DNA of 64,000 nucleotides from Candidatus Poribacteria bacterium (GCA_007571305.1 RKRR01000078.1:38128-102127), one strand, 5' to 3'. Positions 17,301 to 25,940 are shown, counted from the stretch's first letter. Notes: generated from the sequence alone by a model not told the origin. Numbers and translations are program-made.

Positions 17301-18252
17301 TGTATCTACCGGTCAGATCTACGCCACCACAGATGGCGGAAAGACGTGGCAGCATCAACTCGGTGAATCGCTCGATAACTTCCGTGATGTGCAATTTCTT
17401 GATGAGCAAAACGGTTGGATCGCCGGGGACAACGGTGCTCTACTATCAACAGAAGATGGTGGAGAAAATTGGAAGCACTTGCAGAGCGGCACCACCGCCC
17501 GTATCGTCGATGTTCACTTCATCAGTCTTGATCCGAAATGGGGTTGGGCAATGGAGAAGGATGGAACCTTGCTTTATACCATAGACGGTGAGGACTGGTC
17601 GGTAGACAACAAACAGGAACTTCCCGATCGTGTCCTACCTGATCTTCCCCAGCATAATCTACCTCCACTCTCTATAAATGAGGTTGCCTTCGGCAAGTTC
17701 TCTGAAGGATGGGCGGTCGGTGAGAATGGAGAGATAATTCACAATCTGGATGGGGGACCGATTTGGACGCTGCAGCGCACCTCAACCGGTAAAACCCTCA
17801 CGAGCGTTGATATGAAATTCGCACCCCTCGGTTGGGCGGTTGGGAGCAATGGTGTCACCCAGCGAACCGTCAACGGTGGCGAGTATTGGAAGTTCCACGA
17901 GACGCATGTTGGCTACGACCTTTACGCCGTATCGTTCATTACGAAACGAAAAGGGTGGGCGGTCGGACGGGCAGGGATTATCCTATCCACCTCCGATGGT
18001 GGATTCACTTGGGAAGCGGAACTGAGCAGTGTAGTGGAGACGCTTTACGATATTCTGGCACTCTCAGAACAGGAACTTTACGCTGTCGGTGCCTCTGGAA
18101 CGATCATTCATTCGACAGACGGTGGGACAACTTGGGAACAGGAGCACACCGGTGTAGACAACGACCTATATGTTATCACACAGGTCAAAGATGGAGGGAC
18201 GTTGTGGGTCGTTGGGCAGGGAGGCGTTGTGCTGCGTCGCCCTAAACGTTGA
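14377..18252 (+). CDS. Giant YCF48/BNR-repeat lipoprotein, about 28 propeller blades
   Basis: 1291 residues. The N-terminal signal ends in a lipobox (LLLIGC, C26), so it is a lipoprotein. The rest consists of about 28 repeats of 40-50 residues with the YCF48 (photosystem II assembly factor-like) blade pattern: aromatic strand, GW.VG..G.I..T.DGG.TW. By my count 14 repeats precede a proline-rich, repeat-free linker (about residues 615-650, PPVAQEMERVEKPIEP) and 14 follow, which fits four seven-bladed propellers in two pairs. A few blades have insertions. The function is unknown; such proteins usually bind proteins or glycans outside the cell. AAGGAG precedes the ATG, and the gene follows the regulator propeller by about 100 nt. 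Confidence 0.9.
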   Translation: MKRILQNITCLWMAILCGIPLLLIGCVEKEITRIADWETHFTDVYFADAKHGWVVGHQGWILHTADGGENWEKQTVNTHEDFKAVYFTNLRNGWVVGDKGLIATTDDGGRHWTLQKSQTYALFLDVFFSNSKTGWITGQDGLLYTKNGGKTWHHQETSEFGLGGIWFIDKHRGWIVGDYDRIFLTTDGGQTWHRQDNIVREDQTTTVCNLYTVFFTNASKGWSGGSDGTIFHTTNGGTEWHSQDSRLPPIYGHVRPTVNDFDFIDDDYGVAVAQGGFIIRTEDGGDNWRLTENQTKNDLMGVHFATPKQAWAVGWNGTLLHSTDGGVTWNMRSGTTADTLQSVAFADANRAVAVGEKGTIATSNDSGKTWTNIEMDTMDTWHRIRNLSFATDREGWAVGDGGLILHTTDAGQTWERQTSGWWYTLNALHFINPQKGWIVGDLGTVLHTTDGGETWIQQAPRYFHEMIKGIFFLNEREGWVVGWPGIVFHTTDGGLTWKRQNSNSYNELYAAYFIDRHTGWVVGQLGEILHTLDGGKTWKFQRSGTQANLNKVYFADENHGLIVGDEGVILTTTNGGITWVRQNSGTSNDLYSFSLSPDGILAVGEGGIAMRYSVDTEKFIVELPPVAQEMERVEKPIEPLEYHWEIVRRGSWQAEFTDTYFLSAQHGWTVGSGGTILRTTDGGTTWQTQQSGVSETLQRIVFIDENYGWITGQGVLLRTENGGKSWQVIRTGLKNFHNIPAIHFINPKEGWLGVDRGQILRTRDGGKTWMPQQTGTTHQPITHLHFINSREGWAVAPQRWTGGFILHTVDGGDYWEIQARTHHRGIGVHFANAQSGWVVMENGTSLLTRDGGESWQQDLEIARGIKGTNFDIQLLTVKFRNHTEAWAINGERTILTTQNQGKHWEKMDFLLDQGTIDDEGRSWIERMVEERPFGSSGQINNAHLLSNGQGWVVSGEQILDRESARADIGGSEESGVSTGQIYATTDGGKTWQHQLGESLDNFRDVQFLDEQNGWIAGDNGALLSTEDGGENWKHLQSGTTARIVDVHFISLDPKWGWAMEKDGTLLYTIDGEDWSVDNKQELPDRVLPDLPQHNLPPLSINEVAFGKFSEGWAVGENGEIIHNLDGGPIWTLQRTSTGKTLTSVDMKFAPLGWAVGSNGVTQRTVNGGEYWKFHETHVGYDLYAVSFITKRKGWAVGRAGIILSTSDGGFTWEAELSSVVETLYDILALSEQELYAVGASGTIIHSTDGGTTWEQEHTGVDNDLYVITQVKDGGTLWVVGQGGVVLRRPKR

Positions 18253-18391
18253 CGTGCCTCATTTTACCTCATGCCTTTAAAACGAGAAACGCGCATTCAA
18301 TTTTAACCGCTCACTCACAGAATAAGATGTTATGCCTTACCTTCATTGATAAGATGAACAGGCAAGGCACAAAAAGCCTTCCTATGTTCTA

Positions 18392-19324
18392 TTAGGCATG
18401 GTCTTCAGGACGGACCCCTTTTGTAAAAGTGCCGAAACCGAAGAACGTTGGCGCATAATCACCGACATAATCGACAACACTCTTATCAGGAATTGCGTCC
18501 TCCATCCCCATACACCAATAGCAACCGTTGACGAGGAGACGACGAAGCCCTTCGCTTTCTAAGTCGACAGAGGCACCCATTGTTGTATTGAAGACGCGTG
18601 AGGTGTTGCCTTCATCGCCTGTATAGGTTTTAATCCACACCATCGGCATTGTAACTGCATCGGGTTTTGGGGCATCTGTTGGGTCCATACCGACCAATAC
18701 CTGTCCGTGGATAAGTACCTGTGAGTCGCCTGTCAATTCCGTAATGCCGTAGACATCGGACGGCCCCCAGACATCGTCAACACCTTTGAGAATAGGATGA
18801 TCTTGCATTGCCTCGTCAATTACGCCGCGCGCGCTCTCTTTGCCGTGATGTCCATGGTGGTTAACCCAAGTCTCTCCGAGTACTTGCCTGCCATATCCCC
18901 CCTCAAACTCCTCACTGTTAAAACTGTATTTTGCATACGGACTATCGAGGTTGCGGCTATAACTGAAAGCGTGTGTCGCTGTGCGGAGCCCCATCACAGG
19001 TTTGCCAGCATTCGTATAGTCAACGACATACTTCATTTGGTCATCGGGCAGTTCGCGGAAACGTGTGAACAGCACCATCATATCCGCGGATTCTAAATGG
19101 TGGAGTCCTGGAATGTTCGTCTGTACCTCCGGATCGATTTCCCCTGATTCCGGATCAATAGCAAACAGCACCGTACATTTAAATCCATGGTGCGTAGCTA
19201 ATACCTTCCCTAACATCGGCAACGCCTCTTCAGAGCGATACTCTTCATCGCCACTGACGAGAACAATATGCTTGCCGTTTCCAGGTCCTTCGTTTCCTTC
19301 GTAAACAACCCATTCGTTTTTCAT
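18392..19324 (-). CDS. ThuA-like (trehalose utilisation) domain protein
   Basis: 310 residues, class I glutamine-amidotransferase-like fold of the ThuA family. The family blocks are visible: KHIVLVSGDEEYRSEEALPM at the start, HHLESADMMVLFTRFRELPD, GKPVMGLRTATHAF, and the C-terminal RLLVNGCYW. ThuA-like proteins accompany sugar use in many bacteria, and the reaction is not established. No signal peptide is seen from this start. The ATG at 19324 has GGAG upstream; the extra 15 residues of the longer frame have no ribosome site. Monocistronic; promoter not identified. Confidence 0.85.
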   Translation of the reverse strand: MKNEWVVYEGNEGPGNGKHIVLVSGDEEYRSEEALPMLGKVLATHHGFKCTVLFAIDPESGEIDPEVQTNIPGLHHLESADMMVLFTRFRELPDDQMKYVVDYTNAGKPVMGLRTATHAFSYSRNLDSPYAKYSFNSEEFEGGYGRQVLGETWVNHHGHHGKESARGVIDEAMQDHPILKGVDDVWGPSDVYGITELTGDSQVLIHGQVLVGMDPTDAPKPDAVTMPMVWIKTYTGDEGNTSRVFNTTMGASVDLESEGLRRLLVNGCYWCMGMEDAIPDKSVVDYVGDYAPTFFGFGTFTKGVRPEDHA

Positions 19325-19469
19325 GAAAAGATAAACTCCATACAATAAGATTTTGCATGAGTATAGCATACTTTCCTGATAAAGTTACACCGAATCTGTT
19401 TCGGAGCATTAAAGATTCTGTCCATCATAGAGAAAAAACTTTGACAAATGTCTGGAGTTACCATAAAAT

Positions 19470-19625
19470 TAATCTAAGTTGTTACCTCTATGATTTCATA
19501 TCCATGAACGCCTGTTTTCAGCGAGAATCCTTCATTTTTGCGAAAAGTTTGGTGTATTCCGTGTGATTTTCGGTGTGAAGCTGCACACTCTAACAGGTTC
19601 TGCGACGAGGTGGCAACTTGGGTTA
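19470..19625. repeat. Family-1 repeat element, copy B
   Basis: 156 bp, ends TAATCTAAGTTGTTAC and, read inward from the right, TAACCCAAGTTGCCAC. The hairpin core is in minus orientation at 19583-19603. The interior (CGAAAAGTTTGGTGTATTCC and neighbours) is shared almost identically with copy C at 28576 and, inverted, with copy F at 59512. Confidence 0.8.
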
Positions 19626-19696
19626 AAATTATTAAAAGGAAGACTTGAAAACATTATCTAAAATGGAGTTTTATTTTTCAATAACCCTCAACTAAA

Positions 19697-19824
19697 TAGT
19701 AAAGGACTTACGCATTTTTGACAATAGCACGGTTTCTGAGTAGGCGAACCGACAAAAAACACACGGTTCTCTGACACAACCTAACAGGTTATGCTACAGA
19801 AGCACAGCCTACGTAAGTCCTATA
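19697..19824. repeat. Family-3 repeat element (GGACTTACG ends)
   Basis: 128 bp bounded by TAGTAAAGGACTTACG (19697) and CGTAAGTCCTATA (to 19824). The hairpin core is in minus orientation at 19774-19794. It lies immediately before lysC and covers the start that a naive frame (19791) would use. A lone left end (AGGACTTACGCA) is at 63905 and a right-end-like AAGTCCTA at about 59830. Confidence 0.7.
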
Positions 19825-19847
19825 GCATAAAAACTGGAGGATCTGGA

Positions 19848-21203
19848 TTGTTAAAAGTATCAAAGTTTGGCGGAAGCTCCCTAGCATCAGCGGAGCAAGT
19901 CCGCCGTGTTTGCGACATTATTACTGCCGATCCGGGACGCCGTATCATTGTTGTTTCTGCTCCCGGAAAACGAGATAACCAAGACATCAAAGTAACAGAT
20001 CTGCTTATCGCCGCGGCATCCCAACGACTCATGGGAAAAATCGGTGCTTCGGAGTGTGCTGAAGTGATAGAACGGTATCGGGGCATTGCGTCTGAATTGA
20101 AACTCCCGCCGGAAGTTATGGATTCTATCGCTCGTGACCTAACGGAACGTTTGGAAAATAGCACAACCGACACCGACCTCTACATGGACACAATGAAGGC
20201 TGGTGGTGAAGACAACTGCGCTCGCCTTATCGCACAAGTTTTACAGGCACGTGGTGTAGACGCACATTATGTGAACCCGAAGGATGCTGGCTTACTGCTT
20301 TCGGACGAGCCAGGCAATGCCCAAGTGCTACCTGAAGCATACAACCGACTGCGGGATCTACACGAGCGTCCCGGTATCACCATTTTTCCCGGCTTCTTCG
20401 GATACTCGAAAGATGGCAATATTGTCACTTTCTCGCGCGGTGGTTCAGACATCACAGGAGCTATTCTCGCCAGTGCTGTTCGAGCAGAAGTCTATGAGAA
20501 CTTTACAGATGTCGATTCTGTGTTTGCCGCAAACCCATCTATCGTTGAAGATCCGGTGCCGATCTCGGAGTTAACCTATCGTGAGATGCGCGAACTCTCT
20601 TACGCAGGATTTTCTGTATTCCACGACGAGGCACTCGAACCGGTCTACCGAGCACATGTGCCTGTCAATATTCGAAACACCAATAACCCGAAAGCAGATG
20701 GCACACTGATTGTTCCAAGCCGCACGTCAACAGATATTCCGGTCGTTGGTATCGCAGCAATGGACAGCGTCTGCTGTATCTATCTCAGTAAATACCTGAT
20801 GAACCGCCAAATCGGGTTTGGCAGACGACTGTTGCAGATATTGGAAGCCGAAGGTATCTCTTTTGAACACGTCCCGTCGGGTATAGACAATATGTCCATC
20901 ATCCTTCGAGAAGAAAACCTATCTGCGGCAAAAGAGAAGAGAATTGTCGAACAAATTCGGCAAACACTGGCACCGGAAGACATTTTCGTGGAACGCGGAC
21001 TCTCTTTAATAATGGTCGTAGGTGAAGGTATGCGTCATACTGTAGGCATCGCCTCGCGTGCTACAGGTGCATTAGCCGATGCGAAAGTCAACATTGAGAT
21101 GATTAATCAAGGTTCTAACGAGGTCAGTATGATGTTCGGTGTAAAATCCGAAGATATGGAGTCTGCCGTTCAAGCACTTTATGCGGAATTTTTTGATTCC
21201 TAA
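19848..21203 (+). CDS. lysC: Aspartate kinase
   Basis: 451 residues. Phosphorylates aspartate, the first step towards lysine, threonine and methionine. The amino-acid kinase domain (about 1-290) opens with VSKFGGSSLASAEQV and contains VVSAPGKRDN, MKAGGEDNCARLIA and TFSRGGSDITGAILA; two ACT regulatory domains follow (about 310-450, e.g. LIMVVGEGMRHTVGIASRAT), implying feedback control by end products. The start is TTG at 19848, 7 nt after GGAGG (19836-19840), and gives the family N-terminus MLKVSKFGG; the earlier ATG at 19791 lies inside a repeat element. No other biosynthetic gene is adjacent. Confidence 0.93.
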   Translation: MLKVSKFGGSSLASAEQVRRVCDIITADPGRRIIVVSAPGKRDNQDIKVTDLLIAAASQRLMGKIGASECAEVIERYRGIASELKLPPEVMDSIARDLTERLENSTTDTDLYMDTMKAGGEDNCARLIAQVLQARGVDAHYVNPKDAGLLLSDEPGNAQVLPEAYNRLRDLHERPGITIFPGFFGYSKDGNIVTFSRGGSDITGAILASAVRAEVYENFTDVDSVFAANPSIVEDPVPISELTYREMRELSYAGFSVFHDEALEPVYRAHVPVNIRNTNNPKADGTLIVPSRTSTDIPVVGIAAMDSVCCIYLSKYLMNRQIGFGRRLLQILEAEGISFEHVPSGIDNMSIILREENLSAAKEKRIVEQIRQTLAPEDIFVERGLSLIMVVGEGMRHTVGIASRATGALADAKVNIEMINQGSNEVSMMFGVKSEDMESAVQALYAEFFDS

Positions 21204-21366
21204 CAAATAGTGACTTGGATGACACCGGTTACTGGAAAGGACAACTTCTCGCGAAGGTAGTTATCCACCTTTAAGTCCGCCTAATTATCACTGATGCTGT
21301 TGATATGCATCGAAAACCCGTTTTTGACAACGGAAAAAACGGAGCAAAAATTCAATCGTTAAAAAA

Positions 21367-22206
21367 ATGGAAATAACAGTTCAGCAGGAAGAATTAGCCT
21401 TAGGAAAACTGACAGACGCACACGTGGAGCAAGCCGTCAAGGCAATCCGCGTTGATGGCTATGTCATTTTAGAGAATGTCATCAATCACGACCACTTGGA
21501 CATTCTTCGCGAACGGATGGATGCAGATTCGCGTATCCTTATTAATGCGGAAAAATGGGGTGGAGCCGGCAAACTCATAGGGCATCTCCAACAGGGACCG
21601 CCACCATTTGCTCCCTACATTTTTAGAGACCTCGTCGCGAATCCGTATGTTGTACAGGTGACGAAGGAGCTGCTTGGTTCCGGACTCTATAATAACTTTT
21701 ACAACGGCAACACGAACTGTCCCGGCAGCACAACACAGCCGCTCCACAGAGATGGTGCCCACTTGTGGCCAAACCAAGAAGTAGCACATCCAACCACAGA
21801 AGTCGTCGTCAATATTTCACCACAGGACACAACTGAGGAAAATGGAAGTGTAGAACTCTGGCCCGGTTCACACCTTCAGGTAGGTGATGGAGGCGTAGAT
21901 GAAGATCAGGAGGAAGCCCGTCGCAAAATCTGTCCGCCTATCCGTGGAAATGCGAAGAAGGGAAGTGTCCTGATTCGAGACATGCGGCTGTGGCACCGAG
22001 GGGTACCTAACCCATCCGATAAGCCACGCCACATGATAGCAATGATTCATCGCGTCAATTGGCTCAAATCCCACCGCCAACTCAAGTATAAAACGGGATG
22101 TGAAGTCGCTTTTGAGAACAGCGATCTCGACCATAACGCTGAATTCATTAACTTCGCCGAGAAAAAGATAGATGAGTACGATTACCTCTTCAATCCGAGA
22201 TTCTAA
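21367..22206 (+). CDS. Phytanoyl-CoA dioxygenase (PhyH) family protein
   Basis: 279 residues, Fe(II)/2-oxoglutarate-dependent oxygenase. Iron ligands: H127-x-D129 (PLHRDGAHLWP) and H210 (MRLWHRGVPN), with R221 a candidate 2-oxoglutarate contact. The double-stranded beta-helix surrounds these (VELWPGSHL, KGSVLIRDM). The substrate is not predictable; PhyH relatives act on many small molecules. No clear ribosome site lies before the ATG. A second 2OG oxygenase of a different subfamily follows after 51 nt, which suggests a two-gene unit. Confidence 0.9.
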   Translation: MEITVQQEELALGKLTDAHVEQAVKAIRVDGYVILENVINHDHLDILRERMDADSRILINAEKWGGAGKLIGHLQQGPPPFAPYIFRDLVANPYVVQVTKELLGSGLYNNFYNGNTNCPGSTTQPLHRDGAHLWPNQEVAHPTTEVVVNISPQDTTEENGSVELWPGSHLQVGDGGVDEDQEEARRKICPPIRGNAKKGSVLIRDMRLWHRGVPNPSDKPRHMIAMIHRVNWLKSHRQLKYKTGCEVAFENSDLDHNAEFINFAEKKIDEYDYLFNPRF

Positions 22207-22257
22207 ATATGTGCGCGCGGTGTCCACTGCCGCTCTGAGTTCATGACGGAGGTTACC

Positions 22258-23094
22258 ATGAATGGCAAAAACAGTTGGCTCCCCGCTGAGCCTAACCTCG
22301 AGAGGGTTTGTGAAACTTACAGCGATCCGATTTACGCACTTTCCCAAGCAGAAGTGCCTGCCATCATCCTTCGGAACGCTTATCCACCAGAGCAATGTCA
22401 AGGGCTTATCAACCGCTTCACGAATATGGGTTTGATGCGCGATGAAGCAGACACCAACTCCGCTGACAAACGTACCCGCATTGACATCGGCACGAGCCTC
22501 GGTAATCGTGGCGCGGATAAAGCGAAATTCTTGGCACACGCCGAAGCGACAGAACACCTCTTTAAATTCCTATTCAATGGATTTGATAATCCTGTCGATC
22601 TCATCTACGATTCGCTTACGGCACTTTCACCGGGCAAAGAGGTAAAAACCGCCCGTGAACCAGACGGATCACGCTACGGTCCCGCGATTTTTCGGGTGCA
22701 TTACGAAACCCATAGTTATAAGCCGCATATCGACCACGTCAAGTATCGCGAGCAGCGCACCAATTATGATGTTTATCGTTTTGAGCATCAGTTTGCAGGC
22801 GTGCTGTGCGTCCAAAACGCAGACGAACACGGGAAAGGAACACAAGCCATCTTGCACCGGTGTCTCTGGTCTGAGGAAATTCAACCCCATATCGTTGAAG
22901 AAACTTTTGATCAATACGCCGCTCAAAACGGGGTAGAAAACTATCAGGTTGATTTGCAACAGGGGGATCTCTACTTTTTTAATACCCGTTGTATTCATGA
23001 GGTTCCACCTGTTCAAGGCACGCGGGCTCGCATTGTCTTGGCAGTATTTATCGGATATTCCCCTGAAGATAATGAAGTGTTCGTTTGGTCGTGA
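22258..23094 (+). CDS. 2OG-Fe(II) oxygenase
   Basis: 278 residues. Iron ligands H157-x-D159 (YKPHIDHV) and H247 (RCIHEVPPVQGTRARIVLAVF), with R256 or R258 as the probable 2-oxoglutarate anchor, in the prolyl-hydroxylase-like rather than PhyH arrangement. The start is ATG at 22258 with GGAGG (22248-22252) 5 nt upstream; the frame opens 5 codons earlier, but that would overlap the ribosome site. Paired with the upstream PhyH gene; the shared pathway is unknown. Confidence 0.8.
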   Translation: MNGKNSWLPAEPNLERVCETYSDPIYALSQAEVPAIILRNAYPPEQCQGLINRFTNMGLMRDEADTNSADKRTRIDIGTSLGNRGADKAKFLAHAEATEHLFKFLFNGFDNPVDLIYDSLTALSPGKEVKTAREPDGSRYGPAIFRVHYETHSYKPHIDHVKYREQRTNYDVYRFEHQFAGVLCVQNADEHGKGTQAILHRCLWSEEIQPHIVEETFDQYAAQNGVENYQVDLQQGDLYFFNTRCIHEVPPVQGTRARIVLAVFIGYSPEDNEVFVWS

Positions 23095-23201
23095 ACATCG
23101 CTAATCAGTGTGTTCAATGTTTTACAGGCGCGCTTTGTCAGCGCGCCGAAAAACAGTCTTTGTTGAACCCTCAACGATTTCTCATCCCTACCTATCTGAT
23201 T

Positions 23202-23326
23202 TATAGTAAAATCCGAAAACAGGTTCACCCTTGTAGCGTAGCCTGTTAGGCTGTGCCAGTCAGAACAGATAACTTCAGCGTTCACACGACGCTATGAGTG
23301 TCCAAGTAATTACGGAATCTACTATA
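23202..23326. repeat. Family-2 125-bp MITE-like element, copy 1
   Basis: 125 bp, ends TATAGTAAAATCC and, read inward from the right, TATAGTAGATTCC. It carries the hairpin core at 23236-23256 with arms AGCCT/AGGCT. The copy at 55765 is the same length and differs at 7 positions. The ends begin TATAGT like the IS630 remnant at 2215, so IS630-type mobilisation is plausible. The rest of 23095-23573 shows two TTGACA hexamers (23412, 23423) without a clear -10. Confidence 0.8.
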
Positions 23327-23573
23327 ATACCCCTAACATTTATATAGATTTTTCTCTCAGAAGGCACTTTTTAACTGGATCCTTAAAAAACAGGAATTAT
23401 TTGGCTTTTTCTTGACATTTTTTTGACAAATATGTTAACGTCTTGGCAAATGAGGTCGGCAGCATCCGTTTTATAACGTAAATCTACCATAAGTTCCATC
23501 ATAAAAAGAGCAGCGAGCTCTTATGTTCTGGAACACACAGTTTTCCATTCCATCAAAAGGAGATATTCAAGCC

Positions 23574-24365
23574 ATGAAAAAGGGCGCAATAACGAGTCAA
23601 TTTCATACCGTTTCGATCTATTGTTTATGTTTTCTCCTTATAGCAGGGATGTTCCTTATTACTACATTAGTAGCTGCGAAAACAAAAAAGGTACTGATGT
23701 TGGGAAACAACATCACTCAAGTTGAAACGGCAACGATTAGCAAAAATGTGAAAAAAGTTCAGAATTATACCTTCGATTATGAGGTTACGAAAGATCCGAA
23801 ACTCGCGAAAGCGGATGCCGCTGATTTTGATATCCTCTGGCTTGGGCAAGGTGAAATTTGCGAAGGTGGATGGCGTTTCACTGACCAGGGATCAGAGGCC
23901 GTTTTAGAGTTTGTTGAAAAAGGAGGGGTTTGCATTGTCGTTGAGCAGGACCACGATGATGCCGTAGGATGTCCAACACCGTGGCTCCCTAAACCACTAA
24001 ACGGTGATGAAACCGGTGGTGCAGAGAACTTTGAACTGACAAAAGCACCGGAGATTAGAACGCTTTTCACCAAGCCAAACAAGATAGAAAGGATTGTGAC
24101 GAATGATAGATGGCACAACCCCGATAAGGCGTTTATTACACTCGCGACGGTTGGTAAGCATCTCATTGCTGCACTCCTATATCATGGTAAAGGCGCATAT
24201 ATCATCACAGCGATGCAAAATGAAAGTCAGGCGCAGCTCGATACAAATCTTCCGTTTATTGAAAACTTGTTGTTTTATACCGCTACCCTTCAGGATGAAA
24301 TTCTTGCGGTTGAACCGCACCACAAACTGGCTGGGACGTGGGCGCAACTCAAAATGAATCCGTGA
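23574..24365 (+). CDS. Secreted protein with GATase-like fold and recurring C-terminal tail
   Basis: 263 residues. An N-terminal hydrophobic segment (about 12-38, ending LVAAK) acts as signal or anchor. The body (KKVLMLGNNITQVE, AADFDILWLGQGEICEGGW, VLEFVEKGGVCIVVEQDHDD, HLIAALLYHGKGAYIITAMQ) reads like the alternating strands and helices of a ThuA/DUF4350-type glutamine-amidotransferase-like fold; that assignment is tentative. The last residues, ILAVEPHHKLAGTWAQLK, match the tail of the LamG protein at 12151. AAAGGAG precedes the ATG by 11 nt. The longer frame from 23523 has no ribosome site. Confidence 0.6.
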   Translation: MKKGAITSQFHTVSIYCLCFLLIAGMFLITTLVAAKTKKVLMLGNNITQVETATISKNVKKVQNYTFDYEVTKDPKLAKADAADFDILWLGQGEICEGGWRFTDQGSEAVLEFVEKGGVCIVVEQDHDDAVGCPTPWLPKPLNGDETGGAENFELTKAPEIRTLFTKPNKIERIVTNDRWHNPDKAFITLATVGKHLIAALLYHGKGAYIITAMQNESQAQLDTNLPFIENLLFYTATLQDEILAVEPHHKLAGTWAQLKMNP

Positions 24366-24367
24366 TA

Positions 24368-25752
24368 GCACCCACAGCGTAAACGCTGGAGTTTCGGTTT
24401 CGTAGCAACTGCAGTTTCCTCAAAGAGGCAACCGTCTTATAATCGCTCCACCCTCAGACAGCTATCCCTGCCCGCAGAATGTTGACAGCCGCATTGACAT
24501 CTCGATCGTGGTGCGAACCACATTCAGAACAGGTCCACTGCCGCTCAGAGAGAAAGATCTGCCTTGTGATACCCACACGCTGAACACGGTTTAGAAGTCG
24601 GTGTCCATTGACTGAGTTGACGGAAGACACGATGATGTTTAGAACATTTATACTTCAATATCTCAACAAACTGGTGAAACGCAAGGTCAGAGACTTTCCG
24701 TCCCCACAAACGTTTCATGCCAGCAAGGTTCAACGTCTCCGTGACGATAACATCAAACCTTCTACACAAATCGGTCGCGAGTTTCCAATGCCAATCTCGG
24801 CGTTGATGGCTTATCCTTCTATAGAGACGGGCAACTTGTCTGACACACCGCCACCAGCCCTGAGACCCTTTTGCTTTACGGCTCAGCACCTTGTGGAGAG
24901 ACCGAAGTTTGTTCAAGGAGCGTTTCAGAAACTGTGGCGATTGGAGCTTCTCGCCTGTGCTCAATGTCAAATAAGCCTCTTTCAGGCCAAAATCTGCCCC
25001 AACGCTTTCACCTGTTGTTGGCAGCGGTTCAGTCTCTGTGTGAGTTGTTGTGATATAAAGCCAGTAGTCACCGCAATTATCACGCTTTATCGTAACTTGG
25101 CGAAGCGTTCCATACCACACACGGTGTTTGTAAAACGTATACGGGACTTTCTCAAAAGACCCTTTACCTGTTTTTGTGTGCCATCTTCGGAAACTCAACG
25201 TAAGACGATTGTTTTCCAAATACCAGCCAGCAGCACTCGGATACGTAAGAGACTTAAACTTATGTTGTCTTTTTATTTTCGGTCTACCGCCAAGTTTCTT
25301 GAAAAATCGCTGATGCGCTGCGTCAATCCGCTTCAACTCCTCTTGTATCGCTTGGCTCGGCAACGCCTTCCAATGCGGATGTGTCGTTCGCTTGAGTTCT
25401 GTAAGATGCCCCGACATAGCAAAGTAGTTCGCATACGGCAGTCCGTCTTTATACCGTTGCTGCTGCCATTTATGGAAGTATGCATGCACCTGCCACATCT
25501 CATCAAGCAAGTTGCCAATCCGAATACAATTGGATTGGTCACTAAACTTATACTTATAGGTTTTCATGGTCGGTCTATCAAGTGCCAAGTCTTTACCCGT
25601 GTCAAGTGGGTAGGCAGACACCCCCCTTGTGGTTAGCTTGACAAGTCTGCCAACTTGATACGATTTCAGCCAAAAGTCAAATGTTTGTTGATATATCAAC
25701 CCATTGGTTTTCGCTACGACATCCCAAACCTAAAAGATTGGGTCTTGTAGCG
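24368..25752 (-). mobile_element. IS605/IS1341-type element with tnpB only
   Basis: A tnpB gene without a Y1 transposase gene. Upstream of the gene is a large imperfect hairpin (25712-25752, arms CGCTAC/GTAGCG and TCCCAA/TTGGG). Downstream is a small stem CAGCG-TAAA-CGCTG near 24377, in the position where the right end and omega RNA of such elements lie. The outer limits are approximate. Confidence 0.6.
24454..25567 (-). pseudogene. tnpB: TnpB RNA-guided nuclease, frameshifted near the C-terminus
   Basis: The main frame (340 codons from ATG 25567) has the TnpB N-terminus MKTYKYKFSDQ, RuvC-I Asp D192 (VGADFGLKEAYLTLSTG), RuvC-II Glu E277 (VIVTETLNLAGM) and the first zinc-finger pair C328/C331 ([10 protein letters not shown]). 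It then stops at 24545. The missing end is found in another frame immediately after: [20 protein letters not shown]..., with the second CxxC pair and the RuvC-III Asp, to a stop at 24454. The break lies in TTTCTCTCTGAG, so loss of one CT/TC dinucleotide explains it. The catalytic Asp is therefore lost unless ribosomes shift frame. A plus-strand frame across the same region is its shadow. Confidence 0.85.
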
Positions 25753-25940
25753 GAAGAGAGATAAGTCGAAAAGCCACACAACTGACAGGCAACGGAAGCA
25801 ATTATGCCGGTAATTGCTTCGCACCACAGCAGCTGCCTGTTTCCCCATCAACACTGTTCTTGAGCACGTCGTGGGGCAATGTGAAAAGCCAGACGAAGTA
25901 GCGTCGGCTATGGAACGTTATGGGTAGGGGTTTGCGATTC

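Noticed and set aside
15026-18245. Several long alternative-frame products across the YCF48 gene
   Set aside because: Repetitive coding of the 28-repeat protein leaves other frames open; their products are shadows.
24608-25636. 342-codon plus-strand open frame
   Set aside because: Exactly opposite the tnpB coding sequence, which has clear domain motifs; composition is that of an antisense shadow.
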